A stretch of DNA of 64,000 nt, from the NCBI RefSeq assembly GCF_932294415.1, contig NC_065538.1:17273656-17337655 (forward strand), in the 5' to 3' direction. Both the position numbers and the translations under genes were made by a program. This document shows positions 51,932-63,560 of this stretch, piece after piece; position 1 is the stretch's first letter, and every line of letters starts with the position of its first letter. This stretch comes from Quercus robur. Its lineage: Eukaryota; Streptophyta; Magnoliopsida; Fagales; Fagaceae. The notes below the pieces were generated by a model. The model was not told the origin of the DNA. It ran no database searches and saw nothing but the letters and a program-made list of their open reading frames with translations.

Positions 51932-51982
51932 AGAAGAGAAAAACGCAACGCAGGATTCAACGGAAACGCTGAATCCAAACGG
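51699..51982. mobile_element. MITE, CCGTTTGGAT family, best-preserved copy
   Basis: Inverted ends CCGTTTGGATT and AATCCAAACGG bound 284 bp with 'actgtaacaaaataatttt', 'gggacccatttttaat' and TGAACAGTA words. It includes a 28-nt A run. No ORF. Confidence 0.75.
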
Positions 51983-52467
51983 CATCATAGCTCCCAAAAA
52001 GAAAAGAAAATTAAAAGACCAAGTTAAATTTTGCCAATTAAGTACAAGAAGTAAATGATGCAAGTCTGCAACTGAATTTTACCAATTAATACTTTGTAGC
52101 TTTGTGCCATATCTTATGATCTTATTTTGATTTGATGTACATAATCTTAAAACAATTACGTTCTATTTGTTTCGATAGAAAATCTTATGTAAATGTAGTT
52201 TTTAGTTTTTTTAGTATTTGGTAACATAAAAAAAAAAAAAAATGAGTCAATGGAAAGATATCTTTGATCAATAGAAAAAGTATGGTTTGTTTTTATAAAT
52301 TTTTTTCCACTAATTGTTTTTGGAAAACAACTCTATCTCATAGCAAGCTAAATATGGGAAGTTTGAAGATTATTTTTCAACTATCGGATTTAACTTCCAT
52401 AATATCGGATTCACCTACCTTTCTCTCCCACTCTCTTTTTGAATTAAAAAAAAAAAAAAAATTATAG
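51983..52467. other. Sequence upstream of copy B, no malectin exons
   Basis: Searched by eye for signal-peptide or malectin-like motifs; none were found. Similarity to copy A intron 3 begins only about 50 bp before the exon at 52468 ('ctttctctcccactctcttt'). Confidence 0.6.
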
Positions 52468-53536
52468 TTGAAGCTATCATGGACATCAAGAAAATGTACA
52501 ATGTTACTAGAAACTGGCAAGGCGATCCATGTGTCCCAAGTGAATACTTATGGGATGGTTTGAACTGCAATGACAACCATCATCCAAGGATCATCTCATT
52601 GTAAGTGCACTTCCAAACCATCAAAACTTGTGTTGAAACGCTGTGAAATTTCAATCAATATATTGTCTAATGTGAAAAAATCCTCAACTTGTACACACAT
52701 CAAATGGACCCTCATATTTATTGATATGATGATGCATTATTTTAGGAAATGTGACAATGGAACAGACTCCTTTCATATGCTATAAAAAAAATGTTATGTC
52801 ATTCCTTCTGATATTTGATTTATTCATTTCAACGGAAGGCTCAAACACATCACTTTCCCAAAATGAGAATAACTTTGTTTGAATTGCAAAGAATGGTAAC
52901 AATTTTTCCTTCTTTCATAATGACTAGCAGGAACTTGAGCACAAGCAATATGACAGGGGAGATTGCAATTTCATTCTTTAATCTCAAAGCAATGCAGTCC
53001 TTGTGAGTCTTAATCTGAATTGTGATTGATATTTATCTTTCAGTTGCTATAGAATAGTGATAGCTAGACACCAGCAGCCGGCAGGTCCAGTAACACCATC
53101 TGCTAGCTTGAGATTATGGATCCCTTAATTGCAGAAGGTGTTAATGCTCGGAGAGTGTATATGTGGGATTTGATCCCAGGAATTTTTATCTGGAAAATGC
53201 TCTATGCAAGTCCTGCAGTTGAATATTAGGTTGTCAAAAAATAAATAAATAAATTGTTTAGCTTAACATCTGTGGATCTTGCTAACTCTTTTCCAGGGAT
53301 TTGTCATAAAATGACTTAACCGGGCCTCTGCCAGAATTTTTGGCACTACTACCGAATTTGAACACCTTGTAAGTTTTTTAGCATTGATCTTGGTATAGCA
53401 AACATAAATTCAAGGGAAGAAAATTGAGGTGATCTGCATAATAATATCTTTGCAGTAATGTAAACGGGAACAAGCTCACAGGTTCAGTTCTTGAGGCTCT
53501 TCTGCAAACGTTTAGGGATGGGAAATTAATCTTAAG
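52468..53536 (+). pseudogene. Copy B linker and LRR exons
   Basis: '[20 protein letters not shown]', then LRR exons 'NLSTSNMTGEIAISFFNLKA', '[19 protein letters not shown]', 'NVNGNKLTGSVLEALLQ'. The stop falls where copy A has Tyr (TCA TAC becomes TCA TAA). Lengths 133, 72, 72 and 81 nt match copy A. Confidence 0.88.
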
Positions 53537-53801
53537 GTTTGCTTAACTTCCTCCCTCCAACATTTTTATTTACTTAGTAACTCTAATTTCATTTTTTTAC
53601 CTTCTCATGTTTTCTCTCTCTTTGCCGTTTATAACTGCTTTTTATACATGCCAAATGCAAGAAAAAGTATATGTTGTTCACTGATATGTAAAATCAGATG
53701 TCTACTATATTTCTGACATCAATTTGTATTGCATGATGGAAGCACCATCTATCTATGTTTAATAACTTACCGGCTTATTACCTTGATGCATTTTATGCAA
53801 G

Positions 53802-53959
53802 TGTTGGCAAAAATCCAGATCTTTGTATGTCAGTTCCATGCAAGAGAAAAATGAAAAAGGAATATGTTATTCCAATCATTGCATCGTCTATTGCAGCAGT
53901 CCTGGTTCTTCTGTTCATCTTCAGTGCTCTAGCTATCTGTAGAAGGAAAAGACAAGGAG
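53802..53959 (+). pseudogene. Copy B transmembrane exon
   Basis: 'NPDLCMSVPCKRKMKKEY', hydrophobic VIPIIASSIAAVLVLLFIFS, then 'CRRKRQ'. Same length (158 nt) and phase as copy A; no lesion in this exon. Confidence 0.88.
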
Positions 53960-55131
53960 GTACGTCTTTCTTTATATTTTGGTTCAGTAATTGTTATCAC
54001 AATTCACTGAAGTGAGGTTGTTTACAGGAGATGTAGCACCCAGTCCCAACTAGTCCTATTTTTCCTGTGATACACCAAAGCTATTTAGACAGTTATGAAA
54101 ATCAATTATAGAAATTGAATAAAAATGCTGAGAATATTATTAGTTTTCACCAGTGGCGATTGCGACAAACCACACAATCAAGACAGAATATAATGCATTC
54201 GATAAAAATCCATCCATTTACCATTCAATATCTGAGTGGTAAATGTGCTCATTCTCTTCATGCAATGCACGTATATGAATCATGCTCGAGTCATGTTTCA
54301 GTTGTGCTTTACCTAACTTTATGATGTCAATGGGATGTATTTTTCTCAGGATTGCCATCCTGGGACTGTGTGGTGATACCCTTTTTTGCTCAACCAAAAT
54401 GACAATATTAATTGCAGTATTAATCACATCCATGGGACCATGGGCAAGTTGGCAAGATTTCTAATAGTCATATGAGATCTCAAGATGCACAAAAAAAAAA
54501 GTAGTTAAAAAACAAATAAACAATTGACTATTTCTTTCACGACACCACCAAGTTCCTATATATACCACCACACACCAAGTCCGTACCTATATTCACCTAA
54601 CATTGCCAAATAAATGATAACAATCCAGTCACTGAGCCACAGAGATTATTAACCATGTCAACCCAATCTCTTGCGGTTTTGTAAAGGTCTTGTTCCAGTC
54701 ATCTAAAATTCTTGGAATTTAGATTGAGAAGGCAATCAAACTTGGGCAGATCACTTCATACAATCTTGAGCCCATGCTGACCATATAAATTTGGACAACT
54801 CTACCTTAAGCACAACACATAGATGAGCATGCAATCCAGGACCTCCTCTAGCTTTACCACTAACAAAATATTATGGAGAAACTGTAAATAAAGTCAGCTA
54901 AATGTAGCAGCAGATGGATTTGGTGGCACAAGCCCAAGAGTTTATTTTCATTCTGTATCTAGAATAGTGGACTCTAGATTTAATCCTCAAAAATGTTGTG
55001 TGAGATGAAATCGATTTGAGTACACAAACATGAGAGATTTAGAGCATAAAATCTACATATTCCCACGCAAGCCTTGAAATTTATTTAATAGGTTTTGCAT
55101 TTTACAATTGTGAAAATCTTCCTTGCAGTAG

Positions 55132-55337
55132 ATACGGTCACCAAATCCAACATCAAATCAAAGAATCAACATTATAGCTACTCAGAGGTTGTGAGCATAA
55201 CTAATAACTTCAAAACCATCATTGGAGAAGGAGGATTTGGAAAAGTGTACCTTGGCAAATTGAGAGATGAAACTCAAGTTGCTGTTAAGTTGCTCTCTAC
55301 TTCATCAAACCAAGGCAATAAGGAATTTCGAGCAGAG
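55132..55337 (+). pseudogene. Copy B kinase N-lobe exon, donor lost
   Basis: 'YSYSEVVSITNNFKTIIGEG' with GFGKVYLG and VAVKLLS intact. The exon end GCAGAG is followed by AT where copy A has GT, so splicing to 55468 would fail and reading continues to a stop at 55389. Confidence 0.88.
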
Positions 55338-55467
55338 ATTAGATTGAACATAGCAGCCAATCTTTTTGACTACTTAAAAATGTTAATTTAATTTGAAACT
55401 AGGATTGCATGAGGCATGCAGCTAAAATACTTTCATTTGATTAAATTGGAGCATTGGTTTGAAATAG

Positions 55468-56631
55468 GCACAACTCTTAATGATAGTCCATCATAGAAAC
55501 TTGGTTTCTCTTGTTGGATACTGTGATGAGGGTGAAAAGAAGGCATTTATATATGAGTATATGGCTAATGGCAATCTGCACCGGCATTTATCAGGTATTT
55601 ACCATTTACCATTTGTGTTTGAAGGCTCTTCATCATATGACCCACAATAAGTTACCTTTGTGGCTTGGTCAAATTAAAAGCATGATTTAGTTTAGGGCAA
55701 GGCTCCATAACTGCACCTATAGTGCTAGCTAAGCATATTAGAATCTGTACAGTCTTTTCCGCGATTAGTTACCTTTGTCAAATCAAAAGAATGTTGGCTT
55801 CTAGTGAGAGCAGGGCACCTAACATGTGCTGCTCATACCAGATGCGTATCAAGTTTTTTCCAGTGGGTAGTCTCATTTTGCTTGATTTTATCATGAAACA
55901 CAATGCATACTGCCTATGAAACTGTAACTATGTCCTGCCCCTTAGTGAAGCACCTATGGTACTATCTAAGCATATTAGAATGTGGGCATGACAACTATCC
56001 AAAGGCCCAGGTAATATTTTCATGATACACCAATACAAAGCATAAGAACAATTAAAACAAACCAGAAAGAGGAAATGTGAGGTACCACCAAGCCAATCTA
56101 AGCTTAATATATAAAAAAGTACAATTTCTATTTCATATAATTAGGATTAGGGATGTGTAGTTTGACTAAAAACTCACAAATATTACTAATTTTCTGACAA
56201 TATTGTGAAATCAGAGCTATCTTTTATAACATCCCAGCTTAAAGAGATAAATTGATAATGTTTTGGCTGCAGTGACAAACAGAAATGTCTTAACTTGGAA
56301 TGAGAGACTTCATATTGCAGTGGATGCAGCACATGGTTTGTAAACAAATCAATTACATGATTATTCATCTTCAATATTGTTGTATTTCAGTTATAAATAT
56401 ATTAAGAATAAGTTACCAATGGTATATTGGTGGAGTTGTAGGGTTGGAGTATCTACATAATAGTTGCAAGCCACCTATAATCCATAGAGATTTGAAACCT
56501 TCCAACATTTTATTAAATGAACATATGCAAGCCAAGATAGCTGATTTTGGTTTGTCTAGAGCCTTCACAACAGAAAATGACTCTCATGTGTCAACTCGCC
56601 CAGCTGGCACGTTGGGATACGTTGATCCTGC
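55468..56631 (+). pseudogene. Copy B kinase exons (helix C to activation loop)
   Basis: 55468-55594 ('[20 protein letters not shown]'), 56273-56335 ('[16 protein letters not shown]') and 56442-56631 ([16 protein letters not shown], '[14 protein letters not shown]'). The Glu of the APE-equivalent motif, which salt-bridges to the C-lobe in active kinases, is Ala here. Confidence 0.88.
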
Positions 56632-57165
56632 GTAAGTTTTGAGACCTATTGATTTGAAATCCATATATATAATTGGAGTTAAGGGTGAATTTAAGTGTCA
56701 TGTATATATGTTCTAGTGGAATCTGCAACACACTAAGCCTGTTATCATAAAATTTTCCACTAATTAAAAATATTTTCTGCCTTTAAAGTTCAAACATTGA
56801 TTTCCAAGTACCCAATGCATCCAAACACTATAAAATTCACAAATTTCAAATAATTGAACAAAATTTCAAAACTTTGCAGTTTTTACAAGTACATAGTTTT
56901 ATAATTTTGATGCACAGCTCACTTTCTTCACCGATAGGAGTTATATAAAGCATCAGGGTACTATAATAATTTTGATGCACAACTCCCTTTCTTCACCAAT
57001 GGGAGTGTTATATAGAGCATTAGGATGCTTATTTAAGGTCCAAGCAATCAATCATTTAATCACTAAGTGCAACTAGGATAGGATATAATGAGAGTAATAG
57101 ATAGCAGAATTAAATCAACCTATGAGTTTCTTGTATTTATCTATCCACATATGTTTTACATGCAG

Positions 57166-57598
57166 ATTTCAAGCATCTGGAAACTTTAATAAGAAAAGCG
57201 ATGTCTATAGCTTTGGGATTATTTTGTTTGAGCTAATCACAGGCCGCACTGCAATAGTAAGAGGCCCTGTGAAAAACAATCACATACTTGACTGGGTTAA
57301 TCCTTTGATTGAAAGGGGTGATGTTCAAAACATTGTTGATCCAAGATTAGAAAGAGAATTCAACACCAGTTTTGCCTGGAAAGCTATAGAGATAGCCATG
57401 TCATGCATACCATCATATGTTATCCAAAGGCTAGACATGAGTCATGTGTTGGCAGAACTTAAGGAATGTTTGGCTCTAGAGATGGCTCATGAAAGAACTC
57501 GAAGGATGGCAATTGAGGCCAATTTAACAACTTCAAACATTCCATTCAAAATGACCCATTTGGAGTATGAATCAGATATTGTGCCTCATACTAGGTAG
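57166..57598 (+). pseudogene. Copy B kinase C-lobe exon
   Basis: '[20 protein letters not shown]', 'ELITGRTAIVRGPVKNNHIL', 'VDPRLEREFN', '[20 protein letters not shown]', TAG at 57596. The usual RPxM motif reads RLDM. Nine nt longer than copy A in the tail ('AHERTRRMAI'). Confidence 0.88.
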
Positions 57599-57723
57599 AT
57601 TTTTTTGGGGGGGGGGGGGGGGGGGGGGGGGGGGAATATTTGGTAGTTTGGGGAGGGGGCATTAGAACCTAGACATCTTCACTAGAAAGCGTCAATTGAG
57701 CTATAAGGCTTATGGCCCCATCT
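57599..57723 (-). mobile_element. Short tRNA-related SINE abutting the copy B stop codon
   Basis: On the minus strand: 'ttatagctcaattgacgc' (A-box-like), 'taggttctaatgccccc' (B-box-like), then a G/C homopolymer at 57607-57634. TAGGTAG occurs at 57592-57598 and 57724-57730, and the sequence after 57730 resumes similarity with the copy A 3' flank ('gtagttatcaaacaaa'). So the target duplication includes the TAG stop. Confidence 0.65.
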
Positions 57724-57730
57724 TAGGTAG

Positions 57731-58149
57731 TTATCAAACAAAGATTAGAAGTCAAGTGTTCTTTGTATGCAATATGATAAGTTTGCGAATGTAGAGAGAA
57801 ATATCATAGAGTGAATGTACCTTTTCTTGTTCAAGTTTCCTATTGTGGATCATTTCATCCTTAGTTCATACAAATTAGTTGTGAGGCCAGAAACTTGATT
57901 CTTTGTGAGTTATCTTTGAGAATCCATCTTTTTGACGCCCATATTAACTATCAATTTATAATTTTTTGGACAAAGTTTAGCTACAAAACCATTTGTAGCC
58001 TAAGGCTACAAACTGCTCTAATAAATTGACATGTGTAAAAAATGGCATGTGAATTGCACATGATTACTTAAGTAAAATTAACCCAACTAACCCTAGTTAA
58101 CTACACCACCTATTAAAAAAATAAAAAAATAAAAACTAAAAAACTAAAA
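57731..58149. other. Intergenic between copy B and the FRS gene
   Basis: 3' flank of copy B, then from about 57965 a partial repeat 'aaagtttagctacaaaacc' / 'tgtagcctaaggctaca', which resembles a tip of the TTAGATTACAT MITE family. No gene. Confidence 0.45.
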
Positions 58150-58160
58150 TAGATACGTAT

Positions 58161-58161
<1 letters not shown>

Positions 58162-58198
<37 letters not shown>

Positions 58199-59231
58199 CG
58201 GCTTCTCTCCAAACCCAAAAACCAAATCCTTCTCACCACTGGTCACCCCCAATCTACCACGTGAGTCTCTCTCTCTCTCTTTTTTTTATTCCGTTTTGCA
58301 TTTATTTTTCAATGCCACCAACTGTTTTTCAATGCCCAACAACTGTTTGAAACAAAGACTAAGTCAACATGTTTTTATTTTTCATCGTTGTTATTGATTG
58401 AAAACCTTTTCAAAGGTGATTATGACACAGTACAGTTCAATGGATATTAAAGGTTTTGATTGGTTTAATGGATATCGTATTATTGTTGTAGAATGGGTCT
58501 TATAGTGGCTTCAAGGGTGCAGAAACTAAATTAATATCTAACTTTGGAAAGAAACTAAAATCATATACACTGAACTTTTAATTGATAAATGTTGCTAGCA
58601 TTGAAAACTGAAGCCTCAATGATGATTTGTTATTTTGTATACATAACGAGGAAGTATTAATTGCAATTTAACATCTTATTACTTGTGAGGATTAAATGAT
58701 TCAACTATTAGCAAGAACTTGATGTTAGAACATTTTGCAAATCTGGTATATGGATAACCTTGATTCCTTAAAAAACTAAAGAGGATTTGCTAGCTGTAGT
58801 TTATAAGTTACCAAATCTTGTTTAATTTACTTATAAAAAAATGAAATTGTGTATTTCTTCTTCGCTAATATATAATAGTGCTGCTATTTGTTGTCTTGTA
58901 CTGTGGTTTTGTTGTAGTTTTCCCTCACTAAATTAGCTAAGTTGTAGAAATTGTATTCCTTTTTCATTTAAATTTGAATTTATCTTTGATTCATCTAAAA
59001 AAGTTTGTTTTTCTTGTTCATATTGACTTGATTTTAAAAAATATAAGCAACTGAGGGTAAGTAAACTTTATAGGCTTCTAGACTTAGACATTCTAAAACT
59101 GTAATGTTTTTAAGTAATTCATTAAGAGTATTCTTTAATGGGTCCAGAATATTGGAATACTACTTTTTTAATATTGTTTATAAAATTTTTCCTTTTTCTG
59201 ATTTGATTTTGAATATGTATCTTGACTATAG
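58162..59231 (+). promoter_or_regulatory. 5'UTR exon and leader intron of the FRS gene
   Basis: A CT microsatellite (58164-58193) leads into a C-rich leader that ends CTACCAC/GTGAGT at 58260/58261. The matching acceptor is GACTATAG at 59231, right before the ATG. A long leader intron is common in FRS genes. The transcription start is not determined. Confidence 0.55.
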
Positions 59232-61764
59232 ATGATGGATACTAGTCAAATCATTTTATTGGAAGATGAATTGAATGGTTGCATAGCTGATCAACAAGAG
59301 AAGGCTCAAGTAGAACCTACTCATGGAAGCCCAAACAAATCAAATACTCCAAGTAAATATAGCAAAGAAATTGTAGAAGTTCCAGAAATTGTGTTGGAAG
59401 ATGAATTCATTGGTTGGATACCTGATCAACAAGAGAAGGCTAAAGTAGAAATTACTCCTGGAAGTCCAAACAAATCAAATACTCCAGCAATTGGTATGAA
59501 ATTTGATTGTGATGATAGTGCATATGAATTTTACAAAGACTATGCTCACCGAATCGGCTTTAGTGTACGGAAACATTCTGTAAAGCGAGGAAATGTGGGG
59601 CAAATTATAAGGAGAACATTTAGTTGCTCAAAAGAGGGTGAACGAGTTTTTGACAAACGTCGAAAAAATGCATCTTATCGTCGTCCAATTTCACGAACAG
59701 GTTGTTTAACACAGATGACCTGTCATCTTCAAAAGGATGGCATGTTACATGTTGTTTCTTTTCACGGCCAGCATAATCATGAGTTTGCTCCTTCGCCAAT
59801 GAAACATATGTTAAGATCAAAGAGAAAAATTTCACTTGCTCAAAAAGCCATTGCAAATGATGCAGAGAGGTCTGGAATATCAATAAAACAAACCATTGAA
59901 TTATTGAGCATGCAAGCTGGGGGTCGTGAAAATCTTGGGTTTATAGATGTTGACTATAAGAATCATGTACATAATGAGAGGAGGATGGCTTTGAGGAAAG
60001 GAGATGGACCTGCAATGATGGAGTTCTTTCATAAGATGCAATTGGTAGATCCATCTTATTTTTATTCAATACAAGTTGATGATGATGGTCAAATCATGAA
60101 CATTTTTTGGGCTGATACTAGATCAATAGTTGATTATGGGAACTTTGGAGATGTTATTTGTTTTGACACAACTTATCGAACAAATAGATATGATCGTCCC
60201 TTTGCTCCATTTGTTGGGGTTAATCATCACAGACAATCAATTATCTTCGGTGCAGCTTTACTTTATGATGAGACTATAGAGTCATTTAAGTGGTTGTTTG
60301 AAACTTTTTTAACTGCAATGTCAGGAAAGCAGCCAAGAACTATACTTACAGATCAATCTGCTGCAATGGCTAAAGTAATAACAGAGGTATTTCCTAAATC
60401 TAATCATCGTTTGTGTGTATGGCATATTTATCAGAATGCTGCTAAGAATCTACATCATGTATTTCATTCATCTAAGCAATTTGCAAAAGATTTTAGTGAT
60501 TGTTTATATGAGTATGAAGATGAAGATGAATGGCTTATTTCATGGGATTATATGCTTAAGGAATATGGTCTTACTGATAATAAATGGTTGCATAGCATAT
60601 TTGATGTGAAAGAAAAATGGGCTATTGTATATGGTCGACACATGTTCACTGCCGATATGAAAAGCACCCAACGTAGTGAGTCAATAACAATGTGTTAAAG
60701 AAATATTTGAAACCAAAACATGATTTTGTGCGCTTTTCAGAACATTACTCTAGAGTTTTGGTTGATAAGAGACATCAAGAACTACAGGCATAGTTCAAAA
60801 TGAGGCAAACAAAACCGATTTTACAGTCTAATGTAGAGATGTTGAGACATGTTGTAGAGTTGTACTCCCCAGAAATTTTTCAAACGTTTCAAAATGAATA
60901 TATGAAGATTGCTGATTGTACTATTTACAAGGCTAATAAATCTGATACTATCACAGAATACAAGGTCAAATATAGTCAAAGAATTCAAGAGCACCTAGTT
61001 AAATATGAAGCCTCAACTACTTCGGTGGAATGCAGTTGCAAGAAGTTCAGCTTTGTAGGAATTCTGTGTGCCCATGCTTTGAAAGTTCTTGAACATAAAA
61101 ATGTTAAGAGACTTCCCGTTCATTATGTATTGAAAAGATGGACGCAAGATGCAAAGGCTGGTTCTATCAAGGACTATCATGGCATTGATATTAAAGGTAA
61201 TGCTCAAGAGTCAATAGGAAAACGCTACTCTTATTTGAGCCACAATGCTCGTGAAATTTCTACACTTGCGGCAGAGAATGAGATAATGTATGAACATACC
61301 AAAGAATCTTTTGAAAAATTAATGAAGGAATTGCAAGAGATTAGAAAAAAATGTCATTCGAATAATATGGAAAGTTGCATAGAGGTCCATGATGATGTTA
61401 CTACAGATGTTTTACAAGGTGATAGCATATGTAGGATTAAAACAAAACCTACTGTTGGGCGTCCAAAGAGAAGGTTGAAATCTGCATTAGAGAAGAAAAA
61501 TGGTAAATCTCGAAGCAAAACAACACATGCTAAAAAACATGTCAGTGGCTTACAAAAAAAAGATTGTGAGGCGAGACAAGTTGAATCACTTGGAAGCCTA
61601 AATAAAGTAAGATATGTTACATTCCACTATAATTTGTCAATCTTGTAGGCACATAAATTTGTTTACAGTTTGTGACAATTATTCTTTGCTATTATTTACA
61701 GGTTTCAATAGCTACTTCTGATGTCATCCAAGAAGAGCATCATACTGGCAAAAGCACTAAATAG
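59232..61764 (+). pseudogene. FAR1-RELATED SEQUENCE protein gene (MULE-transposase-derived), broken by two lesions
   Basis: Family: FHY3/FAR1-type transcription regulators derived from Mutator-like transposases, nuclear, some acting in phytochrome A signalling; the role of this copy is unknown. Domains: duplicated N-terminal segment (7-40 and 52-85), FAR1 DNA-binding zinc finger (about 89-187; FSCSKEG, GCLTQMTC, HGQHNHEF), MULE transposase core (about 305-402; Asp in CFDTTYR and in LTDQSAAM, CVWHIYQN), SWIM zinc finger in the 3' part (CSCKKFSF, ILCAHALKVL at 61031-61090) and a basic tail. Lesions: a one-base loss in an A run near 60685 gives a stop at 60696-60698, and TAG at 60791-60793 interrupts the shifted frame. 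The last intron runs 61607-61701 (AAA/GTAAGA to TTACAG), final exon to TAG at 61762-61764. No flanking terminal inverted repeats seen, so a gene or old pseudogene is likelier than a mobile MULE. Confidence 0.8.
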
Positions 61765-61841
61765 ACTGGAGTTAGGGTGCAAGAATTTTGGGTGGAGATT
61801 GAAGACAATGCAAATTTATTTGTTATAGATTGAACACTATT

Positions 61842-62085
61842 TATTTTTGTTAGGCCATTGGCAGATTGAAGACTATTTTTTATTGTTAGACCATTGGCAA
61901 ATTGTTAACTTTTTAGTATTTTTTTTTATCGTTAGACCATTGGCAGATTAAAGCTGGTTTTTTAGAACCATTGGCAAATTGTTAACTTTTTATTATTTTT
62001 TTTATAGTTAGACCATTGGCAGATTGAAGCTGGTTTTTTTATTGTCAAACCATTGGCAGATTGATGACTATTTCTTATTATTGTA
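61842..62085 (+). repeat. Tandem repeat in the FRS 3' region
   Basis: Six copies of CCATTGGCA(G/A)ATT spaced about 30-47 bp apart, each usually preceded by 'gttaga' and followed by alternating 'gaagctggttttttt' or 'gttaactttttatta'. Larger units of about 77 bp ('accattggcaaattgttaac' to 'attggcagatt.aagctgg') can be seen twice. Confidence 0.8.
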
Positions 62086-62089
62086 CCAT

Positions 62090-63560
62090 TTGAAATGCAC
62101 TAAGTTATTGTTTGATATAAAGTTTATAGAGAAAAAAGTTATGTATATTTATAGTTTAGGCTGAATTTATTTTGGCTATTGTGAGAGATAAAGCATGTGG
62201 TGCAAAATGGTACCACTTTTTCTGCATTCCTAGTTTACATTTGATAGGAAACCAAGAAAACTCTGTTTTTGTTTATTGATTTCCCTACAAATTACAATGC
62301 TGTCTTTATGTGCACATGACTTGGTGCAGATTATTGGAAGCTTGATTTTTATTTAATTAATTATATTTATTTTATCATATAGCTGTGTGGATCCTCTAGA
62401 ATCTGTCAATTTATTGTTTGTAGATTAATCAAAATTGGTTTAGTTCTATACCCCAGAGTCTATGCTGTGAACTGGTGAGTTTGAAAGGAATTAGTTGTAT
62501 TCAAGGCGACAACCCTCCAAGAAATTAATAGACGAGAAGAGAATAGTTTTTTTTTTTTTTTTTTTGAGAGAAAGGTAGAAATATATATATTGCAAGAGTC
62601 AATTACATGGTGTGCTCAACCAAAGACATGCTAGGCAACCAAAGACATGCTAGCCCACCTCAGCTTATGGTAGCCAACCCGAGTACATTCTAGTGTTGAG
62701 CATAATACAGTACCCCACGTAAATAAATAAAACATATAATGTAACTAGTGAAACTTAAAAAGACTATAGCCCTTTGGGCTTTGGTGCACTCTCAGGTGCT
62801 AGTGGACGTCTTGCAGTGTTCCTGGTACTCCTGCAGCACTATGGAGGGTGCTTTATCGTAAGTGTTATCTTCAATCTAGAAATATTACAACCAATGCCAC
62901 AACCAAAGCATGATCATCAGATCTAGGAAATATGGTTAGTCGAAATTTATTCCTTTTAGCATAAGCTGCCGCAACTTATACCTACATCAAAACATAAGAG
63001 TGAGACCTTATGTTGAAAACCACAATGAATAAAATTGTACTTACAAAATTAAGAGAAAAAAAATATATAACCAATCTACAACACTTACATTGCAGCAGCT
63101 AGTGGCTCTTAACAAATCTATGAGACAAAATTTTAAGGAACGAAAAAAAAAAAAAAAATTCATGCATGAAAAATTAGATGAATCTATTAAGAGATGAACA
63201 AGACCTAAAAATCATGTCATTCTGTACCTATACATATAATTAATTCCCCAGCAAGAGTAATGTAGCTCAACTGTTCAAGTCAAGAGATCAACAAGATAAA
63301 TTAAGGCCACAAAAGAAAAGCATGGTTTAAAAGTTCATAACATAAAGCAAAAGTCATGTATCTTATCTTAGTGTAGCTAACTAAGCAATTTGTTGAGCTC
63401 TCAGCAAAAAAAAAAAAAAGAAAAAAGAAAAAGAAAAAAAAAGAGAGTGTTGAGCAATGCTATTAAGTTTGTACCAAGTACATATTTCTTTGTCCAGTCA
63501 TCAAATGTATGCTGTTGTTAAAAATCTTCAATAATTTCTAGTCTATACACAAATCACACA
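62090..63560. other. Intergenic, no gene seen
   Basis: AT-rich. Poly-T at 62547-62565, a small duplication of 'aaccaaagacatgctag' (62620-62655), and an A-rich tract at 63404-63440. No convincing ORF or RNA. Confidence 0.5.

Larger units (their letters stand above)
52468..57598 (+). pseudogene. Malectin-like LRR receptor kinase, copy B, 5'-truncated pseudogene
   Basis: Ten exons corresponding to exons 4-13 of copy A: 52468-52600, 52931-53002, 53297-53368, 53456-53536, 53802-53959, 55132-55337, 55468-55594, 56273-56335, 56442-56631, 57166-57598. Exons keep their phases (sum 1535 nt, which with the one base owed by a preceding exon is 512 codons). Signal peptide and malectin-like domain are absent. 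Lesions: TAA at 53307-53309 in the second LRR; donor of the kinase N-lobe exon changed from GT to AT (55338); DPE changed to DPA before the C-lobe. Introns are short because they lack copy A's insertions. A tandem duplicate of copy A's 3' part, no longer able to make a receptor. Confidence 0.88.
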
